NCBI GenBank assembly: GCA_012511975.1
Contig: JAAZEZ010000078.1
Span: 1-43,853 of the forward strand
DNA from: Bacteroidales bacterium
GTDB lineage: Bacteria > Bacteroidota > Bacteroidia > Bacteroidales > UBA932
Reading direction: 5' to 3'
Length of the DNA stretch: 43,853 nucleotides
The notes beneath the pieces were generated by a model that searched no databases, was not told the DNA's origin, and saw only the letters and a program-made list of their open reading frames with translations. A program made the position numbers and the translations under genes. Below, in pieces: positions 1 through 10,340 of the stretch (position 1 is the stretch's first letter; the number at the start of each line of letters is the position of its first letter).

Positions 1-1
1 A

Positions 2-640
2 GCTGTTTCCGACAAGAAAGACAAGAATATTGCTACCCGTAGGGAGACTCTCCTCGGTACAAACCAGTACCCTAATTTCCTCGAAGTTGCTGAGGAGAAC
101 ATTACAAAGGAGATTGTTTCCAGAGAGATCCCCACTCTTATGGGTATGAAGATAGAAGAACCTTGCTGTTGTGGAAAGAAGATAGCTGAGCCACTCAGAC
201 CCTATCGAGGAGCTCAGGCATTTGAGGCTCTTCGTTTGGCTACTGACCGTAGCGGTAAAGAACCCAGGGCGTTTATGCTCACATTTGGCAACCTGGCTAT
301 GTGCCGTGCAAGAGCACAGTTCTCCTCCAACTTCTTTGCTGTTGCAGGCATTAGAATTATCGACAACAACCGTTTCGATACTATTGAAGAGGGAGCAAAA
401 GCTGCTCTTGAGTCGGGAGCTGAGATCGTGGTTGCCTGCTCTTCCGATGATGAGTATGCTGAGGCAGTACCCCGGATTGCAAAGTTGCTCGGCGACAAGG
501 CTATCCTGGTTGTTGCCGGAGATCCCGCTTGCAAAGAGGAACTTATTGCCGCAGGCATAAATAATTTTATCCATGTAAGAAGCAATGTTCTTGAGACTTT
601 GAAAGAGTATCAGAAGATGCTTGGTATTTCACAACTGTAA
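2..640 (+). CDS. mutA: methylmalonyl-CoA mutase small subunit, C-terminal part (5' truncated by window edge)
   Basis: Frame of ORF 140..640 is open to the window start (AVSDKKDKNIATRRETLLGTNQYPNFLEVAEENI...); GTNQYPN motif; directly upstream of mutB. Confidence 0.9.
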   Translation, partial: AVSDKKDKNIATRRETLLGTNQYPNFLEVAEENITKEIVSREIPTLMGMKIEEPCCCGKKIAEPLRPYRGAQAFEALRLATDRSGKEPRAFMLTFGNLAMCRARAQFSSNFFAVAGIRIIDNNRFDTIEEGAKAALESGAEIVVACSSDDEYAEAVPRIAKLLGDKAILVVAGDPACKEELIAAGINNFIHVRSNVLETLKEYQKMLGISQL

Positions 641-652
641 AAATTGAAAGAT

Positions 653-2782
653 ATGAGACCAAATTTTAAAGATATCAAATATACCGGATCCTCTGCAGAA
701 TGTTGCATTAAAGAGCATATGACTTCCTGGAGTACTCCGGAAAAGATAGAAGTGAAATCAATATATACGGAAAAGGATCTCGAAGGTATGGAGCACCTTG
801 GTTATGCGGCCGGTATTCCACCTTATCTCCGCGGACCCTATTCCACAATGTACGTTATGAGGCCATGGACAATTCGCCAGTATGCAGGTTTTTCCACTGC
901 AGAAGAGTCCAACGCCTTTTATCGTCGTAACCTGGCAGCAGGTCAGAAAGGCCTTTCCGTAGCATTTGACCTTGCTACACACCGCGGATATGACGCAGAT
1001 CACCCGAGAGTGGTCGGTGATGTGGGTAAAGCCGGTGTGAGCATCTGTTCGGTAGAGGACATGAAGGTTCTTTTCGACCAGATTCCTCTCGGAAAAATGT
1101 CTGTGTCAATGACAATGAACGGTGCTGTTCTCCCTATCATGGCCTTCTATATCGTAGCGGGTCTTGAGCAGGGTGTGAAACTGGATGAGATGGCCGGAAC
1201 CATCCAGAACGACATTCTCAAGGAGTTCATGGTGCGCAATACCTATATCTATCCCCCCGAGTTCTCAATGAGAATCATCGGTGATATTTTTGCCTATACC
1301 TCCCAGTTTATGCCTAAGTTCAATACCATCTCAATCTCCGGCTATCATATGCAGGAGGCAGGTGCCACCAGTGACATTGAGATGGCTTATACTCTGGCTG
1401 ACGGTCTTGAGTACCTCCGTACAGGTATCAAGGCAGGTATTGACGTAGATGCTTTCGCACCCCGCCTTTCATTCTTTTGGGCTATCGGCATGAATCACTT
1501 CATGGAGATAGCAAAGATGCGTGCAGCACGTATGATTTGGGCCAAACTGGTCAATCAATTTAATCCCAAGAACCCCAAATCCCTCTCTCTGAGGACCCAC
1601 TGCCAGACTTCAGGCTGGTCTCTCACGGAGCAGGATCCATTCAACAACGTTGCCAGGACCTGTATTGAGGCGATGGGTGCTGTTCTAGGCCACACCCAGT
1701 CACTCCACACCAATGCTCTCGACGAGGCTATTGCACTTCCTACAGACTTCTCCGCACGTATTGCACGTAACACTCAGATCTATATTCAGGAAGAGACGAA
1801 TGTGTGTCGCTCCATAGATCCTTGGGCGGGTTCATACTATGTTGAGAGCTTGACTAAAGAGATAGCACACAGGGCTTGGGATCTTATTGAGGAGATAGAG
1901 AAGCTCGGCGGTATGGCAAAGGCTATTGAGACCGGTCTTCCCAAACTCCGTATCGAAGAGGCAGCTGCCCGCAAACAGGCGCGTATCGATTCAGGTCTCG
2001 AGAAGATTATAGGTGTCAATCAGTATAGGCTTGATAAGGAAGATCCTATAGAGATTCTAGACGTTGACAATACCAAGGTTCGCGAGTCACAGATCAAGAG
2101 GCTCAAAGAGCTTCGTGCCAACAGGGATGAGGCCAAGGTAAAGGTTGCTCTTTACGCTATCACACATGCGGTAGAGACCAAGTCCGGTAACCTGCTTGCA
2201 TTGGCGGTTGAAGCAGCCAAGGTACGTGCTACCCTCGGTGAGATTTCAGATGCATGTGAGAAAATAGTAGGCAGATATAAAGCAGTTATCCGTATGAATA
2301 CAGGTGTTTACTCTTCAGAGGTAAAGAATGACTCTGATTTTGAAAAGGCAAAAGCAATGGTTGCCGAGTTTGCAAAGAAGGAGGGCCGTCAGCCCCGTAT
2401 TATGGTTGCTAAACTTGGCCAGGATGGTCATGACCGAGGTGCTAAAGTGGTTGCTACAGGTTATGCCGACTGTGGTTTTGACGTGGATATGGGACCTCTC
2501 TTCCAGACTCCTGAAGAGGCGGCAAAACAGGCAGTGGAGAATGACGTTCATGTTGTGGGCGTCTCATCACTTGCAGCAGGTCACAAGACCCTCGTTCCGC
2601 AAATTGTAAGCGAGCTTGCCAAACTCGGTCGTGAGGATATCCTGGTTGTAGTGGGCGGTGTAATTCCTGCACAGGATTATGATGCCCTCTATAAGGCAGG
2701 TGCAATGGCTATTTTCGGTCCCGGTACCCCGATTGCAACTGCGGCTATCAAGATGATGGAGATATTAAACCAGAGGTTTTAA
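653..2782 (+). CDS. mutB: methylmalonyl-CoA mutase large subunit (B12-dependent)
   Basis: [10 protein letters not shown]... start (the supplied 644 start is TTG; ATG at 653 preferred); C-terminal B12-binding motif [28 protein letters not shown]. Confidence 0.95.
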   Translation: MRPNFKDIKYTGSSAECCIKEHMTSWSTPEKIEVKSIYTEKDLEGMEHLGYAAGIPPYLRGPYSTMYVMRPWTIRQYAGFSTAEESNAFYRRNLAAGQKGLSVAFDLATHRGYDADHPRVVGDVGKAGVSICSVEDMKVLFDQIPLGKMSVSMTMNGAVLPIMAFYIVAGLEQGVKLDEMAGTIQNDILKEFMVRNTYIYPPEFSMRIIGDIFAYTSQFMPKFNTISISGYHMQEAGATSDIEMAYTLADGLEYLRTGIKAGIDVDAFAPRLSFFWAIGMNHFMEIAKMRAARMIWAKLVNQFNPKNPKSLSLRTHCQTSGWSLTEQDPFNNVARTCIEAMGAVLGHTQSLHTNALDEAIALPTDFSARIARNTQIYIQEETNVCRSIDPWAGSYYVESLTKEIAHRAWDLIEEIEKLGGMAKAIETGLPKLRIEEAAARKQARIDSGLEKIIGVNQYRLDKEDPIEILDVDNTKVRESQIKRLKELRANRDEAKVKVALYAITHAVETKSGNLLALAVEAAKVRATLGEISDACEKIVGRYKAVIRMNTGVYSSEVKNDSDFEKAKAMVAEFAKKEGRQPRIMVAKLGQDGHDRGAKVVATGYADCGFDVDMGPLFQTPEEAAKQAVENDVHVVGVSSLAAGHKTLVPQIVSELAKLGREDILVVVGGVIPAQDYDALYKAGAMAIFGPGTPIATAAIKMMEILNQRF

Positions 2783-2817
2783 AAATTAAAGGGTTCGATT
2801 TCGAACCCTTTAATTTT
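2782..2817 (+). terminator. perfect inverted repeat, intrinsic terminator after mutB
   Basis: AAAATTAAAGGGTTCGA-TT-TCGAACCCTTTAATTTT, starting at the mutB stop codon; A/T flanks allow bidirectional function. Confidence 0.8.
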
Positions 2818-2850
2818 AGTATGTAGTATGTAGTGTGTAGTGTGTAGTGT
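2818..2850. repeat. short 7-bp tandem repeat
   Basis: ATGTAGT x2 then GTGTAGT x2 with partial units on both sides (agt|atgtagt|atgtagt|gtgtagt|gtgtagt|gt). Confidence 0.85.
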
Positions 2851-2952
2851 CAAAACTCTAATTCGCTATGAACTACTTAGGATGATAAAATATATTTCTA
2901 ACTTCATACTAGAACCTCAGAACAACTAACTATAAATATTATAAATATAAAA

Positions 2953-2978
2953 GAAGCTCCCTTCGAAAAGGGAGCTTC
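2953..2978 (-). terminator. intrinsic terminator for rpsU
   Basis: Minus strand: GAAGCTCCC-TTTTCGAA-GGGAGCTTC followed by TTTTATATTTAT. Confidence 0.8.
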
Positions 2979-3032
2979 CAGCTATGAAAACGGTTTATAT
3001 ATGATTTTTTTGCAAAAATCCAAAGTTAAAAG

Positions 3033-3224
3033 TTATTCGTCGAGTAGTTGCATCTTCTGAACATAGATAGCCTTATTTTTCTGGGCTCTCCTTTTTACAG
3101 AAGGTTTCTCAAAGGTCTTACGTTTCCTAAGTTCGCGCAAAGTACCCGTCCTTTCAAATTTGCGTTTGAATTTCTTCAATGCTCTTTCAATATTTTCACC
3201 TTCTTTTACCGGTACGATAATCAT
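3033..3224 (-). CDS. rpsU: 30S ribosomal protein S21
   Basis: 63 aa MIIVPVKEGENIERALKKFKRKFERTGTLRELRKRKTFEKPSVKRR; typical bS21. Confidence 0.95.
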   Translation of the reverse strand: MIIVPVKEGENIERALKKFKRKFERTGTLRELRKRKTFEKPSVKRRAQKNKAIYVQKMQLLDE

Positions 3225-3255
3225 TGTTCAGTAACACCTCCTTTTTTTGTGGGCA

Positions 3256-3286
3256 CAAATATAATCAGGATTTTTGGTTTGACAAA
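3256..3286 (-). promoter_or_regulatory. Bacteroidota-type promoter of rpsU
   Basis: Minus strand TTTG-19 nt-TATATTTG, matches TTTG/TAnnTTTG. Confidence 0.7.
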
Positions 3287-3312
3287 TTATTGGAGAAAAA
3301 AATGTATTTTTG
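3278..3312 (+). promoter_or_regulatory. candidate promoter of hutU
   Basis: TTTG (3278-3281), 23 nt, TATTTTTG (3305-3312); spacing longer than the 19-20 nt seen at the other sites. Confidence 0.45.
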
Positions 3313-3343
3313 TAAGTAACATATCAAAGAACATTAATATTAA

Positions 3344-5359
3344 ATGGAAAATAAGGAATTGAAACACTTTAGGGAGTTGGTCGTACAGGGAATCCCTGCC
3401 CAGCTTCCTCCACCTGCAATCTATGACAATGAGATAAGTCACGCGCCAAAACGTAAGGATATATTAACCAGAGAGGAGAAAGTACTTGCTCTTAAAAATG
3501 CTCTCCGATATTTTCCGAAAGAGCACCACAAGGTACTCTCGGCGGAATTTGCACGAGAACTTGAGAAATACGGGCGCATTTATATGTACCGTTTCCGTCC
3601 CGATTATCCTATAACTGCGCGTTCGATAGATGACTTTCCTCATAAATCCCGACAGGCAGCGGCAATCATGCTGATGCTCAGTAACAATCTGGACTATGCG
3701 GTAGCACAGCATCCCCACGAGCTCATCACTTACGGTGGCAATGGAGCCGCTTTCCAAAACTGGGCACAGTATCTGCTCACCATGCAGTATCTCTCCCAAA
3801 TGACCGAGGAACAGACTCTTGTGCTATACAGCGGTCATCCGATGGGACTCTTTCCTTCTCACAAGGAGGCTCCCCGTCTGGTGATTACCAACGGTATGGT
3901 GATTCCTAACTACTCCTCCAGGGATCATTGGGAGAAGTTCAATGCGCTGGGAGTGTCGCAGTACGGCCAGATGACTGCAGGCTCCTTCATGTATATAGGT
4001 CCCCAAGGTATTGTGCATGGTACTACCATTACTGTGCTAAATGCTGCGAGGATGAAAAATAAAGGCAATGACGACATTAGAGGCAAGATCTTCGTAAGCT
4101 CCGGATTGGGAGGTATGTCAGGAGCCCAACCCAAGGCTGCTGTAATTGCCGGAGTGGTGGGCATTGTGGCGGAAATCAATCCTAAAGCAGTTAGCAAGCG
4201 TTATGAACAGGGTTGGGTAGATGAGGTATATACGGATTGCGATCTTATTATAGATAGGGCGCTAAAAGCAAGTGCAGCGCGTGAAGCAGTCTCTCTTGCA
4301 TATCAGGGCAATGTTGTGGATCTTTGGGAGCGTCTTGCCGACAGAAATATCAAGGTGGACCTGGGTAGTGACCAGACTTCGCTCCACAATCCCTTTGCCG
4401 GAGGCTATTATCCCGCCGGTTTATCCTTTGAGGAGTCAAACGGGATGATGGCACAGGAGCCAGAACGCTTTAAAGAGGAGGTCTATAAGACCCTTCGCAG
4501 ACATGTAGATGCGATCAACAGACTCACTGCACGCGGAATGTATTTCTTTGACTATGGAAATGCTTTCCTTCTGGAGGCCTCCAGGGCGGGTGCAGATATC
4601 ATGACAGCCGACGGCAAATTCCGTTATCCATCGTATGTGCAGGATATTATGGGACCTCTTTTCTTCGACTATGGATTTGGTCCTTACCGCTGGGTTTGTA
4701 CATCATCAAGAGCGGAAGACCTGGCTGTCACTGATGCTCTTGCGATTGAGGTGCAGGAAGAGATTTTGCGCACAGCACCTGCCGAAATTAAACCGCAGCT
4801 CAGGGACAATATCCACTGGATCAAAGAGGCGGCAGCAAACAATCTGGTAGTGGGCTCACATGCACGCATACTATATGCTGATGCAGAAGGACGCATAAAG
4901 ATAGCTCTTGCTATGAACAAAGCAATCCGCGAGGGAAGAGTTAGTGCTCCTATCGTGCTGGGACGTGATCATCACGATGTTTCGGGTACCGACTCTCCTT
5001 TTAGGGAGACTGCAAACATCTATGACGGATCTTCCTTCACAGCTGATATGGCTGTACACAATGTCATAGGAGATGCTTTCCGTGGTGCCACATGGATTTC
5101 AATCCACAACGGTGGTGGAGTAGGTTGGGGAGAGGTGATCAACGGTGGATTTGGAATGGTGATAGATGGCAGTGAGGAGTCGGATCGCAGGATCAAGGCG
5201 ATGCTCCACTGGGATGTCAACAATGGTATTGCGCGCCGTAGTTGGGCACGAAATGAGGGTGCTATTTTCGCCATCAAGCGTGAAATGGAGCGCACTCCTC
5301 TGCTCAAGGTGACTCTGCCCAATATCGCGGATGACGATTTGGTAGAGAGTTGTTTCTAA
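3344..5359 (+). CDS. hutU: urocanate hydratase
   Basis: YSGHPMGLFPSHKEAPR, TYGGNGAAFQNW, GGMSGAQPKAAVIAG, DLGSDQTSLHNPF, NGGGVGWGEVINGGFG; 671 aa. Confidence 0.95.
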   Translation: MENKELKHFRELVVQGIPAQLPPPAIYDNEISHAPKRKDILTREEKVLALKNALRYFPKEHHKVLSAEFARELEKYGRIYMYRFRPDYPITARSIDDFPHKSRQAAAIMLMLSNNLDYAVAQHPHELITYGGNGAAFQNWAQYLLTMQYLSQMTEEQTLVLYSGHPMGLFPSHKEAPRLVITNGMVIPNYSSRDHWEKFNALGVSQYGQMTAGSFMYIGPQGIVHGTTITVLNAARMKNKGNDDIRGKIFVSSGLGGMSGAQPKAAVIAGVVGIVAEINPKAVSKRYEQGWVDEVYTDCDLIIDRALKASAAREAVSLAYQGNVVDLWERLADRNIKVDLGSDQTSLHNPFAGGYYPAGLSFEESNGMMAQEPERFKEEVYKTLRRHVDAINRLTARGMYFFDYGNAFLLEASRAGADIMTADGKFRYPSYVQDIMGPLFFDYGFGPYRWVCTSSRAEDLAVTDALAIEVQEEILRTAPAEIKPQLRDNIHWIKEAAANNLVVGSHARILYADAEGRIKIALAMNKAIREGRVSAPIVLGRDHHDVSGTDSPFRETANIYDGSSFTADMAVHNVIGDAFRGATWISIHNGGGVGWGEVINGGFGMVIDGSEESDRRIKAMLHWDVNNGIARRSWARNEGAIFAIKREMERTPLLKVTLPNIADDDLVESCF

Positions 5360-5366
5360 GCACTTC

Positions 5367-6311
5367 ATGAAGATAATTGATTCATTCATCGATTGGCTCG
5401 GAGTACAGAAAAGGTATTCCCCGCGCACACTGGTTCTCTACCGGAATGCGGTGGATGAATTTTATGCCCATATATTTCCAGAAGGAGAAATAGAGGCAGG
5501 AGAGGAGATCTCTGTGCTCACTCCTCTCAATATCCGCGGTTTCATCGCCAGAGGACTTGAGAGCGGACTTTCAGCTCGTACAATGAATTTGAAACTGGCG
5601 GCTTTGAGCAGTTACTGCTCATATCTGATGAAACAGGGAGTGATCCCATCAAATCCTGTCAAAAAGGTATTTCGCCCCAAGGAGGACAAAAAACTTCCGG
5701 AGTTTTATACCGAGAAGGCTATGGGCAATTACTTCGAATCTTTGACTGAAGAAAAGCAGGAACAGGAAGGGGAGGAACCCTTTCCTGTTTTGCGTAACAG
5801 GACCATACTTTTGTTGCTTTATACCAGTGGAATTCGCCGCGCAGAACTTTGCGGTTTGAAAATCACTGACTTCGATCCGGAAAGGTCGGTAATCAGGGTT
5901 TTGGGAAAAGGCGACAAGTTGAGAGAAATTCCAATTCCATATTTGATTTGTCAGGAATTGTTGTTATATTTGAAAAGAATTAACAGGGAGTTTCCCGGTA
6001 ACAGCGACGGATACTTCTTTTTGACAGATTCAGGACGGCCACTTTATCCGGCTTTTGTTAATAATGTAGTCAAAAAGGAACTTGAGAAGGTGGAAGGTTT
6101 TACAGGGCGCAAGTCTCCACACCTGCTTAGACATTCACTTGCGACACACCTTCTCAACCGTGGTGCCGACCTCAACAGTATCAAAGAGATCCTGGGCCAT
6201 TCATCCCTTGCTGCGACACAGATTTACACACACAATTCGTTCGAACAGCTAAAGAACGCATACTTAACAGCTCATCCAAGAGCAAAAAACGGAGGTAATA
6301 ATGGAAATTAA
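5367..6311 (+). CDS. xerC: tyrosine recombinase XerC/XerD-like
   Basis: Catalytic motifs: TSGIRRAELCGL, HLLRHSLATHLLNRGADLNSIKEILGHSSLAATQIYTH. Confidence 0.88.
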   Translation: MKIIDSFIDWLGVQKRYSPRTLVLYRNAVDEFYAHIFPEGEIEAGEEISVLTPLNIRGFIARGLESGLSARTMNLKLAALSSYCSYLMKQGVIPSNPVKKVFRPKEDKKLPEFYTEKAMGNYFESLTEEKQEQEGEEPFPVLRNRTILLLLYTSGIRRAELCGLKITDFDPERSVIRVLGKGDKLREIPIPYLICQELLLYLKRINREFPGNSDGYFFLTDSGRPLYPAFVNNVVKKELEKVEGFTGRKSPHLLRHSLATHLLNRGADLNSIKEILGHSSLAATQIYTHNSFEQLKNAYLTAHPRAKNGGNNGN

Positions 6312-6591
6312 AGTTCAATCAATCAAATTCGACGCAGACCAGAAGCTGCTTGATTTCATCGACAAAAAGGTAGGTAGGATCGACAAGTACTACGAAGATA
6401 TCGTGCGTACCGAAGTCAACCTCTCATTGCTTGCAGACCCACAAAACAAAAATGTAAAGATTATCGTTTACATTCCCGGAACGGAAATTATCGTAGAAAA
6501 AAATGCTGATACATTTGAGGAGGCTATCGTAGATTGCGTAGGAGTTCTCAAAGGTGCTCTTGTATCAGCCAAGGAGAAGCGATTTAAATAG
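6301..6591 (+). CDS. hpf: ribosome hibernation promoting factor (HPF/RaiA family)
   Basis: 96 aa MEIKVQSIKFDADQKLLDFIDKKVGRIDKYYEDIV...; overlaps the end of the recombinase by 11 bp. Confidence 0.88.
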   Translation: MEIKVQSIKFDADQKLLDFIDKKVGRIDKYYEDIVRTEVNLSLLADPQNKNVKIIVYIPGTEIIVEKNADTFEEAIVDCVGVLKGALVSAKEKRFK

Positions 6592-6593
6592 TT

Positions 6594-7571
6594 CTAGAAA
6601 AATAATAGCGTCAGCTCTTCAGGGCTGATTCCTAAAAAATAGTCACCGGCTGCCACTTCATTGAGGCGGCCGGAAATTTTTTCAGGAGTGTGCTCTACGC
6701 CGCACATCAGATTGCAGAACTCCTCCACAGGTTTATTGAAAAAGAAATCTCCCCTTATTTCCAGGGCGGAAATTTTTCCGGAGGAGACATCAAAAGAGAT
6801 CTCCACCAAACCGGCGGGAAACTTTTTAACCTTGTTTAGACCGTATTTGGGCGAAGCTCCAAAATTCCATGAATCTTTGCGGTATTTCGACCCCGCAAGG
6901 GATTCAATTGAGTGCAAATCAGCTTCACTCCAGCTATAGGGCCTGTACTCGCGCCCAACATAATCTGCCAGATAATCCATAAATGCGCCGACATCCATCT
7001 TTTCGGTAAGATGCTCAGCAATGTTGGTGACTCTTGATCGATGGGATTTGACTGCTTTGCCATCAAATTTCTCCGGACGCTCTTTTAGCGCCTTTGCCAG
7101 GGAATTCATTGAGGCACTGAAAAGCAGTGTTCCATGTTGCATCACACGGTCTTTTGAAAAGCACATTGCATTGCCGGAAAACTTTTTACCATCGATTACC
7201 AAATCGTTGCGTCCCTCAAGATATGCCTCAACTCCGAGAGAGTGGAGTGCATCCAGAATTGGTCTGGTATACCTGCGGAACATCTCATTGCTCTCTTTTC
7301 GGGAAATGCCACTCTCGAAAAATGAGAAATTGACATTGCCTAGGTCGTGAAAAACCGCACCTCCTCCGCTCAATCTGCGTACCACAGGGATTCCATTAGC
7401 GGCAACCCATTCGGTGTCAATCTCGGCATAAGCGTTTTGGTTACGACCAACAATAATTGAGTCTGCATTTCGCCAAAGACGAAAGACACTATCACTGAAA
7501 TTTTCGAGGAGATACTCTTCAGCAGCGAGATTCCAGTTGGGATCGGTAGTGATATCGTATATCAGGAGCAT
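6594..7571 (-). CDS. lplA: lipoate--protein ligase
   Basis: [22 protein letters not shown]..., RRLSGGGAVFHDLGNVNFSF, KFSGNAMCF, HGTLLF. Start trimmed from the supplied ORF (7769) to the ATG at 7571. Confidence 0.88.
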   Translation of the reverse strand: MLLIYDITTDPNWNLAAEEYLLENFSDSVFRLWRNADSIIVGRNQNAYAEIDTEWVAANGIPVVRRLSGGGAVFHDLGNVNFSFFESGISRKESNEMFRRYTRPILDALHSLGVEAYLEGRNDLVIDGKKFSGNAMCFSKDRVMQHGTLLFSASMNSLAKALKERPEKFDGKAVKSHRSRVTNIAEHLTEKMDVGAFMDYLADYVGREYRPYSWSEADLHSIESLAGSKYRKDSWNFGASPKYGLNKVKKFPAGLVEISFDVSSGKISALEIRGDFFFNKPVEEFCNLMCGVEHTPEKISGRLNEVAAGDYFLGISPEELTLLFF

Positions 7572-8125
7572 GCTTTTCTTAAAATGGTTTTGTAGATGAG
7601 CCAGACCAGATATGCAATCAGCAGACCCAGAAGCGCACCACCTATAATGTCGGCAGGATAGTGCTTGCCTACATAAATCCTGCTGTAAGATACCAGTGTT
7701 GCCCAGATGAAAATCAAAATTGAGTAGACTCTTTTGCGGATAATCTGTGCAGTCAGAGCTGCAAAACAAAAAGTATTACAGGCGTGTCCGGAAACAAACC
7801 CGTAGAGGGATCCATGGGGTTCGAGCATCCTGACACTATTCACTAACAAAGGCTCTTCGCATGGTCTAAGGCGTGCCACACTATCTTTTATGAATACAGA
7901 TATGTGCTCGCTGGCGAGGTATGCCAGCACTATTACCGTTACCGCCAGTAGTGCAACTTTCCATTTCCTGGTAAAGAAAAGATAAATCAGTACCGCCAAG
8001 TAGAGCGGTACCCAAACCCATACTTTTGATAGGAACACCATTATAGGATCGAAGAAATCCGAATGCCACCCATTTAACAGGGTGAACAATTTCATATCAA
8101 GTTCTATCAATTTCTCCATCGGCAT
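7562..8125 (-). CDS. PAP2-family membrane phosphatase
   Basis: [50 protein letters not shown] phosphatase motifs; alternative start at 8095. Confidence 0.88.
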   Translation of the reverse strand: MPMEKLIELDMKLFTLLNGWHSDFFDPIMVFLSKVWVWVPLYLAVLIYLFFTRKWKVALLAVTVIVLAYLASEHISVFIKDSVARLRPCEEPLLVNSVRMLEPHGSLYGFVSGHACNTFCFAALTAQIIRKRVYSILIFIWATLVSYSRIYVGKHYPADIIGGALLGLLIAYLVWLIYKTILRKACS

Positions 8126-9116
8126 TCAGAGTCTTCCAAAGCATATCTTTGAGTTGAGGTATTCCTTCACCCGTAAGCGAAGAGATGAAAATATTAGGAA
8201 TCTTTTTGGGGAGATGCTTTTTAATCTCCTTTTTGAGTTCCTCATCAAGCATATCGGACTTAGTTACAGCCAAGAGTCGCTCTTTGTCCAGCAATTCCGG
8301 ATTGTATTGTTTTAGCTCATTTAGCAATATCTTATACTCTTCGGCGATATCCTTGCTGTCAGCCGGTATCATAAAGAGCAGCATGGAATTGCGTTCTATA
8401 TGCCTTAGAAATCTCAGTCCGAGACCTCTACCCTCGTGAGCTCCCTCTATAATGCCCGGAATATCCGCCATGACAAAAGATTTGTCATCGTAATAATTGA
8501 CAATGCCTAGATTGGGCTCAAGCGTAGTAAATGCATAGTCTGCTATCTTGGGCTTAGCTGCTGAAACTACAGAGAGAAGAGTGGATTTGCCTGCGTTTGG
8601 AAATCCCACCAACCCCACATCGGCCAGTATTTTCAATTCGAGGACAAACCATCCCTCGATACCCTCTTCACCGGGCTGGGCATAGTGAGGTGTACGATTG
8701 GTGGGGCTTTTGAAATGATCGTTGCCAAGTCCGCCACGGCCACCTTTAGCAAGAATCATTTCCTGACCATCATCTACTATTTCAAAGAGTACTTCACCTG
8801 TCTCGCCATCTTTAGCTACAGTACCCAGTGGTACTTTTAGAATGATATCTTTACCATCAGCACCTGTGCGTAGTTGTCCGCTGCCGTCTCCTCCATTTTC
8901 GGCCTTTATATGTTTGCGATATTTGAGATGAATCAGAGTCCAGAGTTGCTCGTCGCCCCTTAATATTATATGACCGCCCCGTCCTCCATCTCCTCCGTCA
9001 GGCCCACCTTTTGCCACAAATTTCTCCCTGCGGAGGTGAGTGGAACCCTTACCTCCGTGACCCGACTTGCAAAAGATACGGACATAGTCTATAAAATTGG
9101 AGTTCTGATTTCTCAT
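8097..9116 (-). CDS. obgE: Obg-family GTPase
   Basis: Gly-rich OBG fold ([31 protein letters not shown]-like), [28 protein letters not shown]. Confidence 0.95.
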   Translation of the reverse strand: MRNQNSNFIDYVRIFCKSGHGGKGSTHLRREKFVAKGGPDGGDGGRGGHIILRGDEQLWTLIHLKYRKHIKAENGGDGSGQLRTGADGKDIILKVPLGTVAKDGETGEVLFEIVDDGQEMILAKGGRGGLGNDHFKSPTNRTPHYAQPGEEGIEGWFVLELKILADVGLVGFPNAGKSTLLSVVSAAKPKIADYAFTTLEPNLGIVNYYDDKSFVMADIPGIIEGAHEGRGLGLRFLRHIERNSMLLFMIPADSKDIAEEYKILLNELKQYNPELLDKERLLAVTKSDMLDEELKKEIKKHLPKKIPNIFISSLTGEGIPQLKDMLWKTLNADGEIDRT

Positions 9117-9121
9117 GATGA

Positions 9122-9697
9122 TTATGAAAGCCTATCAATCAGGAGAGATATCTTGGCAAAAATATCCTCAATCGTGCCCTCTCCATCAATTTCGTGGTAT
9201 TTATCCTGTTTCTTATAGTAGTCGATTAAGGGCTCAGTTTTGGTGTGATAGGTGGTGATGCGGTTCTGAATTATCTCATCTTTCATATCATCCTTGCGGT
9301 TTTCAATCATTGCACGATGGTGGATTCTATCTTTTACCGTGTCATCACTTATGATTATGGAGATCACACCGTTCACATGCATTCCGAGACTTTTTAGATA
9401 AGATTCGAAAGCAGACGCTTGTGCGGTTGTACGGGGAAATCCGTCAAACAAAAAACCTGAGATATCCGGATGCTGAGCGATCTCATTTCTGACTAATTTG
9501 AGGACCATTTCGTCTGGAACGAAGTTGCCGTCATCAATGAGGGCTTTGGCCATCTGTCCGAGTTTGGTGCCTGCTTTTATTTCGGCACGGAGAAGGTCTC
9601 CGGTGGAAATGTGTCTCAAATTATATTTGTCCACCATTAGCTTGGCTTGAGTGCCTTTTCCTGCGCCCGGAGGGCCAAATATGATAAAATGCTTCAT
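9122..9697 (-). CDS. adk: adenylate kinase
   Basis: [38 protein letters not shown]. Confidence 0.95.
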   Translation of the reverse strand: MKHFIIFGPPGAGKGTQAKLMVDKYNLRHISTGDLLRAEIKAGTKLGQMAKALIDDGNFVPDEMVLKLVRNEIAQHPDISGFLFDGFPRTTAQASAFESYLKSLGMHVNGVISIIISDDTVKDRIHHRAMIENRKDDMKDEIIQNRITTYHTKTEPLIDYYKKQDKYHEIDGEGTIEDIFAKISLLIDRLS

Positions 9698-9721
9698 AAT
9701 AAATATATCGTATATTAAGTG

Positions 9722-10270
9722 TTAAGATTGTTTGTCAAGGATGTAGATGTCTTTGCAATTGCGTCCAAGCTGGTTATAGTCCAGACCGAATCCTACGAGA
9801 AAACGATTTTCAACTTCCATGGCCACATAGTCTAAAGGCAACGCTTTGTCGTAAACCTCGGGTTTGAGTAGAAGCGTGCATATCTTGATGTCGTTTGCCC
9901 CGGCTATAGTGAGTGTTTTGTGGATGTCGTAAATGGTGGTGCCGGTATCGACTATGTCTTCCACGATGATCAAGTCTCTACCTTTGATATCGGCGGTAAG
10001 TCCAAGTATTGTCTTAGTTTTGCCCGAAGAGAGTGTGCCTTCGTAAGAAGCCAACCGGATACTGGTAATCTCACAGGGGAATGTAATTCTTTTCATCAAC
10101 TCGCCGGTAAACATTATAGACCCGTTGAGTACACAAAGCAGGATTGGGGGTCTTGTACGTCCGCGGTAGTCGTTATTTAATTTTTCAGCTACAACATCAA
10201 TGGCCTTGGAAATCTCTTCGTAGCGGATGTATGGTACAAAATATTTGTCGTGAAGCTTAATTCTTTCCAT
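9722..10270 (-). CDS. hpt: hypoxanthine phosphoribosyltransferase
   Basis: LLCVLNGSIMFTGEL, LIIVEDIVDTGTTI PRPP motif, VGFGLDYNQLGRN. Confidence 0.93.
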   Translation of the reverse strand: MERIKLHDKYFVPYIRYEEISKAIDVVAEKLNNDYRGRTRPPILLCVLNGSIMFTGELMKRITFPCEITSIRLASYEGTLSSGKTKTILGLTADIKGRDLIIVEDIVDTGTTIYDIHKTLTIAGANDIKICTLLLKPEVYDKALPLDYVAMEVENRFLVGFGLDYNQLGRNCKDIYILDKQS

Positions 10271-10285
10271 CTGTAAGATTATTTT

Positions 10286-10316
10286 TTTGCAGAGGCAAAT
10301 TTAATCATTATTTTTG
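10286..10316 (+). promoter_or_regulatory. promoter of purE
   Basis: TTTG (10286-10289), 19 nt, TATTTTTG (10309-10316). Confidence 0.65.
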
Positions 10317-10330
10317 GGACATTATACAAA
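10296..10330 (-). promoter_or_regulatory. candidate promoter of hpt
   Basis: Minus strand TTTG (10330-10327), 23 nt, TAAATTTG (10303-10296). Confidence 0.45.
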
Positions 10331-10340
10331 ATGAAACAAT

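Noticed and set aside
214-585. Numerous antisense ORFs listed in the six-frame track (e.g. 214..585 -, 4871..5059 -, 37449..38168 +)
   Set aside because: Shadow ORFs opposite strongly conserved genes; no recognisable motifs.
5367-6311. Tyrosine recombinase as evidence of an integrated mobile element
   Set aside because: XerC-like architecture directly followed by hpf in a housekeeping context; no attachment repeats, tRNA target or mobility genes nearby.
7572-7769. 66-aa N-terminal extension of the lipoate ligase ORF
   Set aside because: Out-of-frame overlap with the PAP2 coding region, low-complexity Cys-rich translation, and a canonical LplA start ([14 protein letters not shown]) at 7571.
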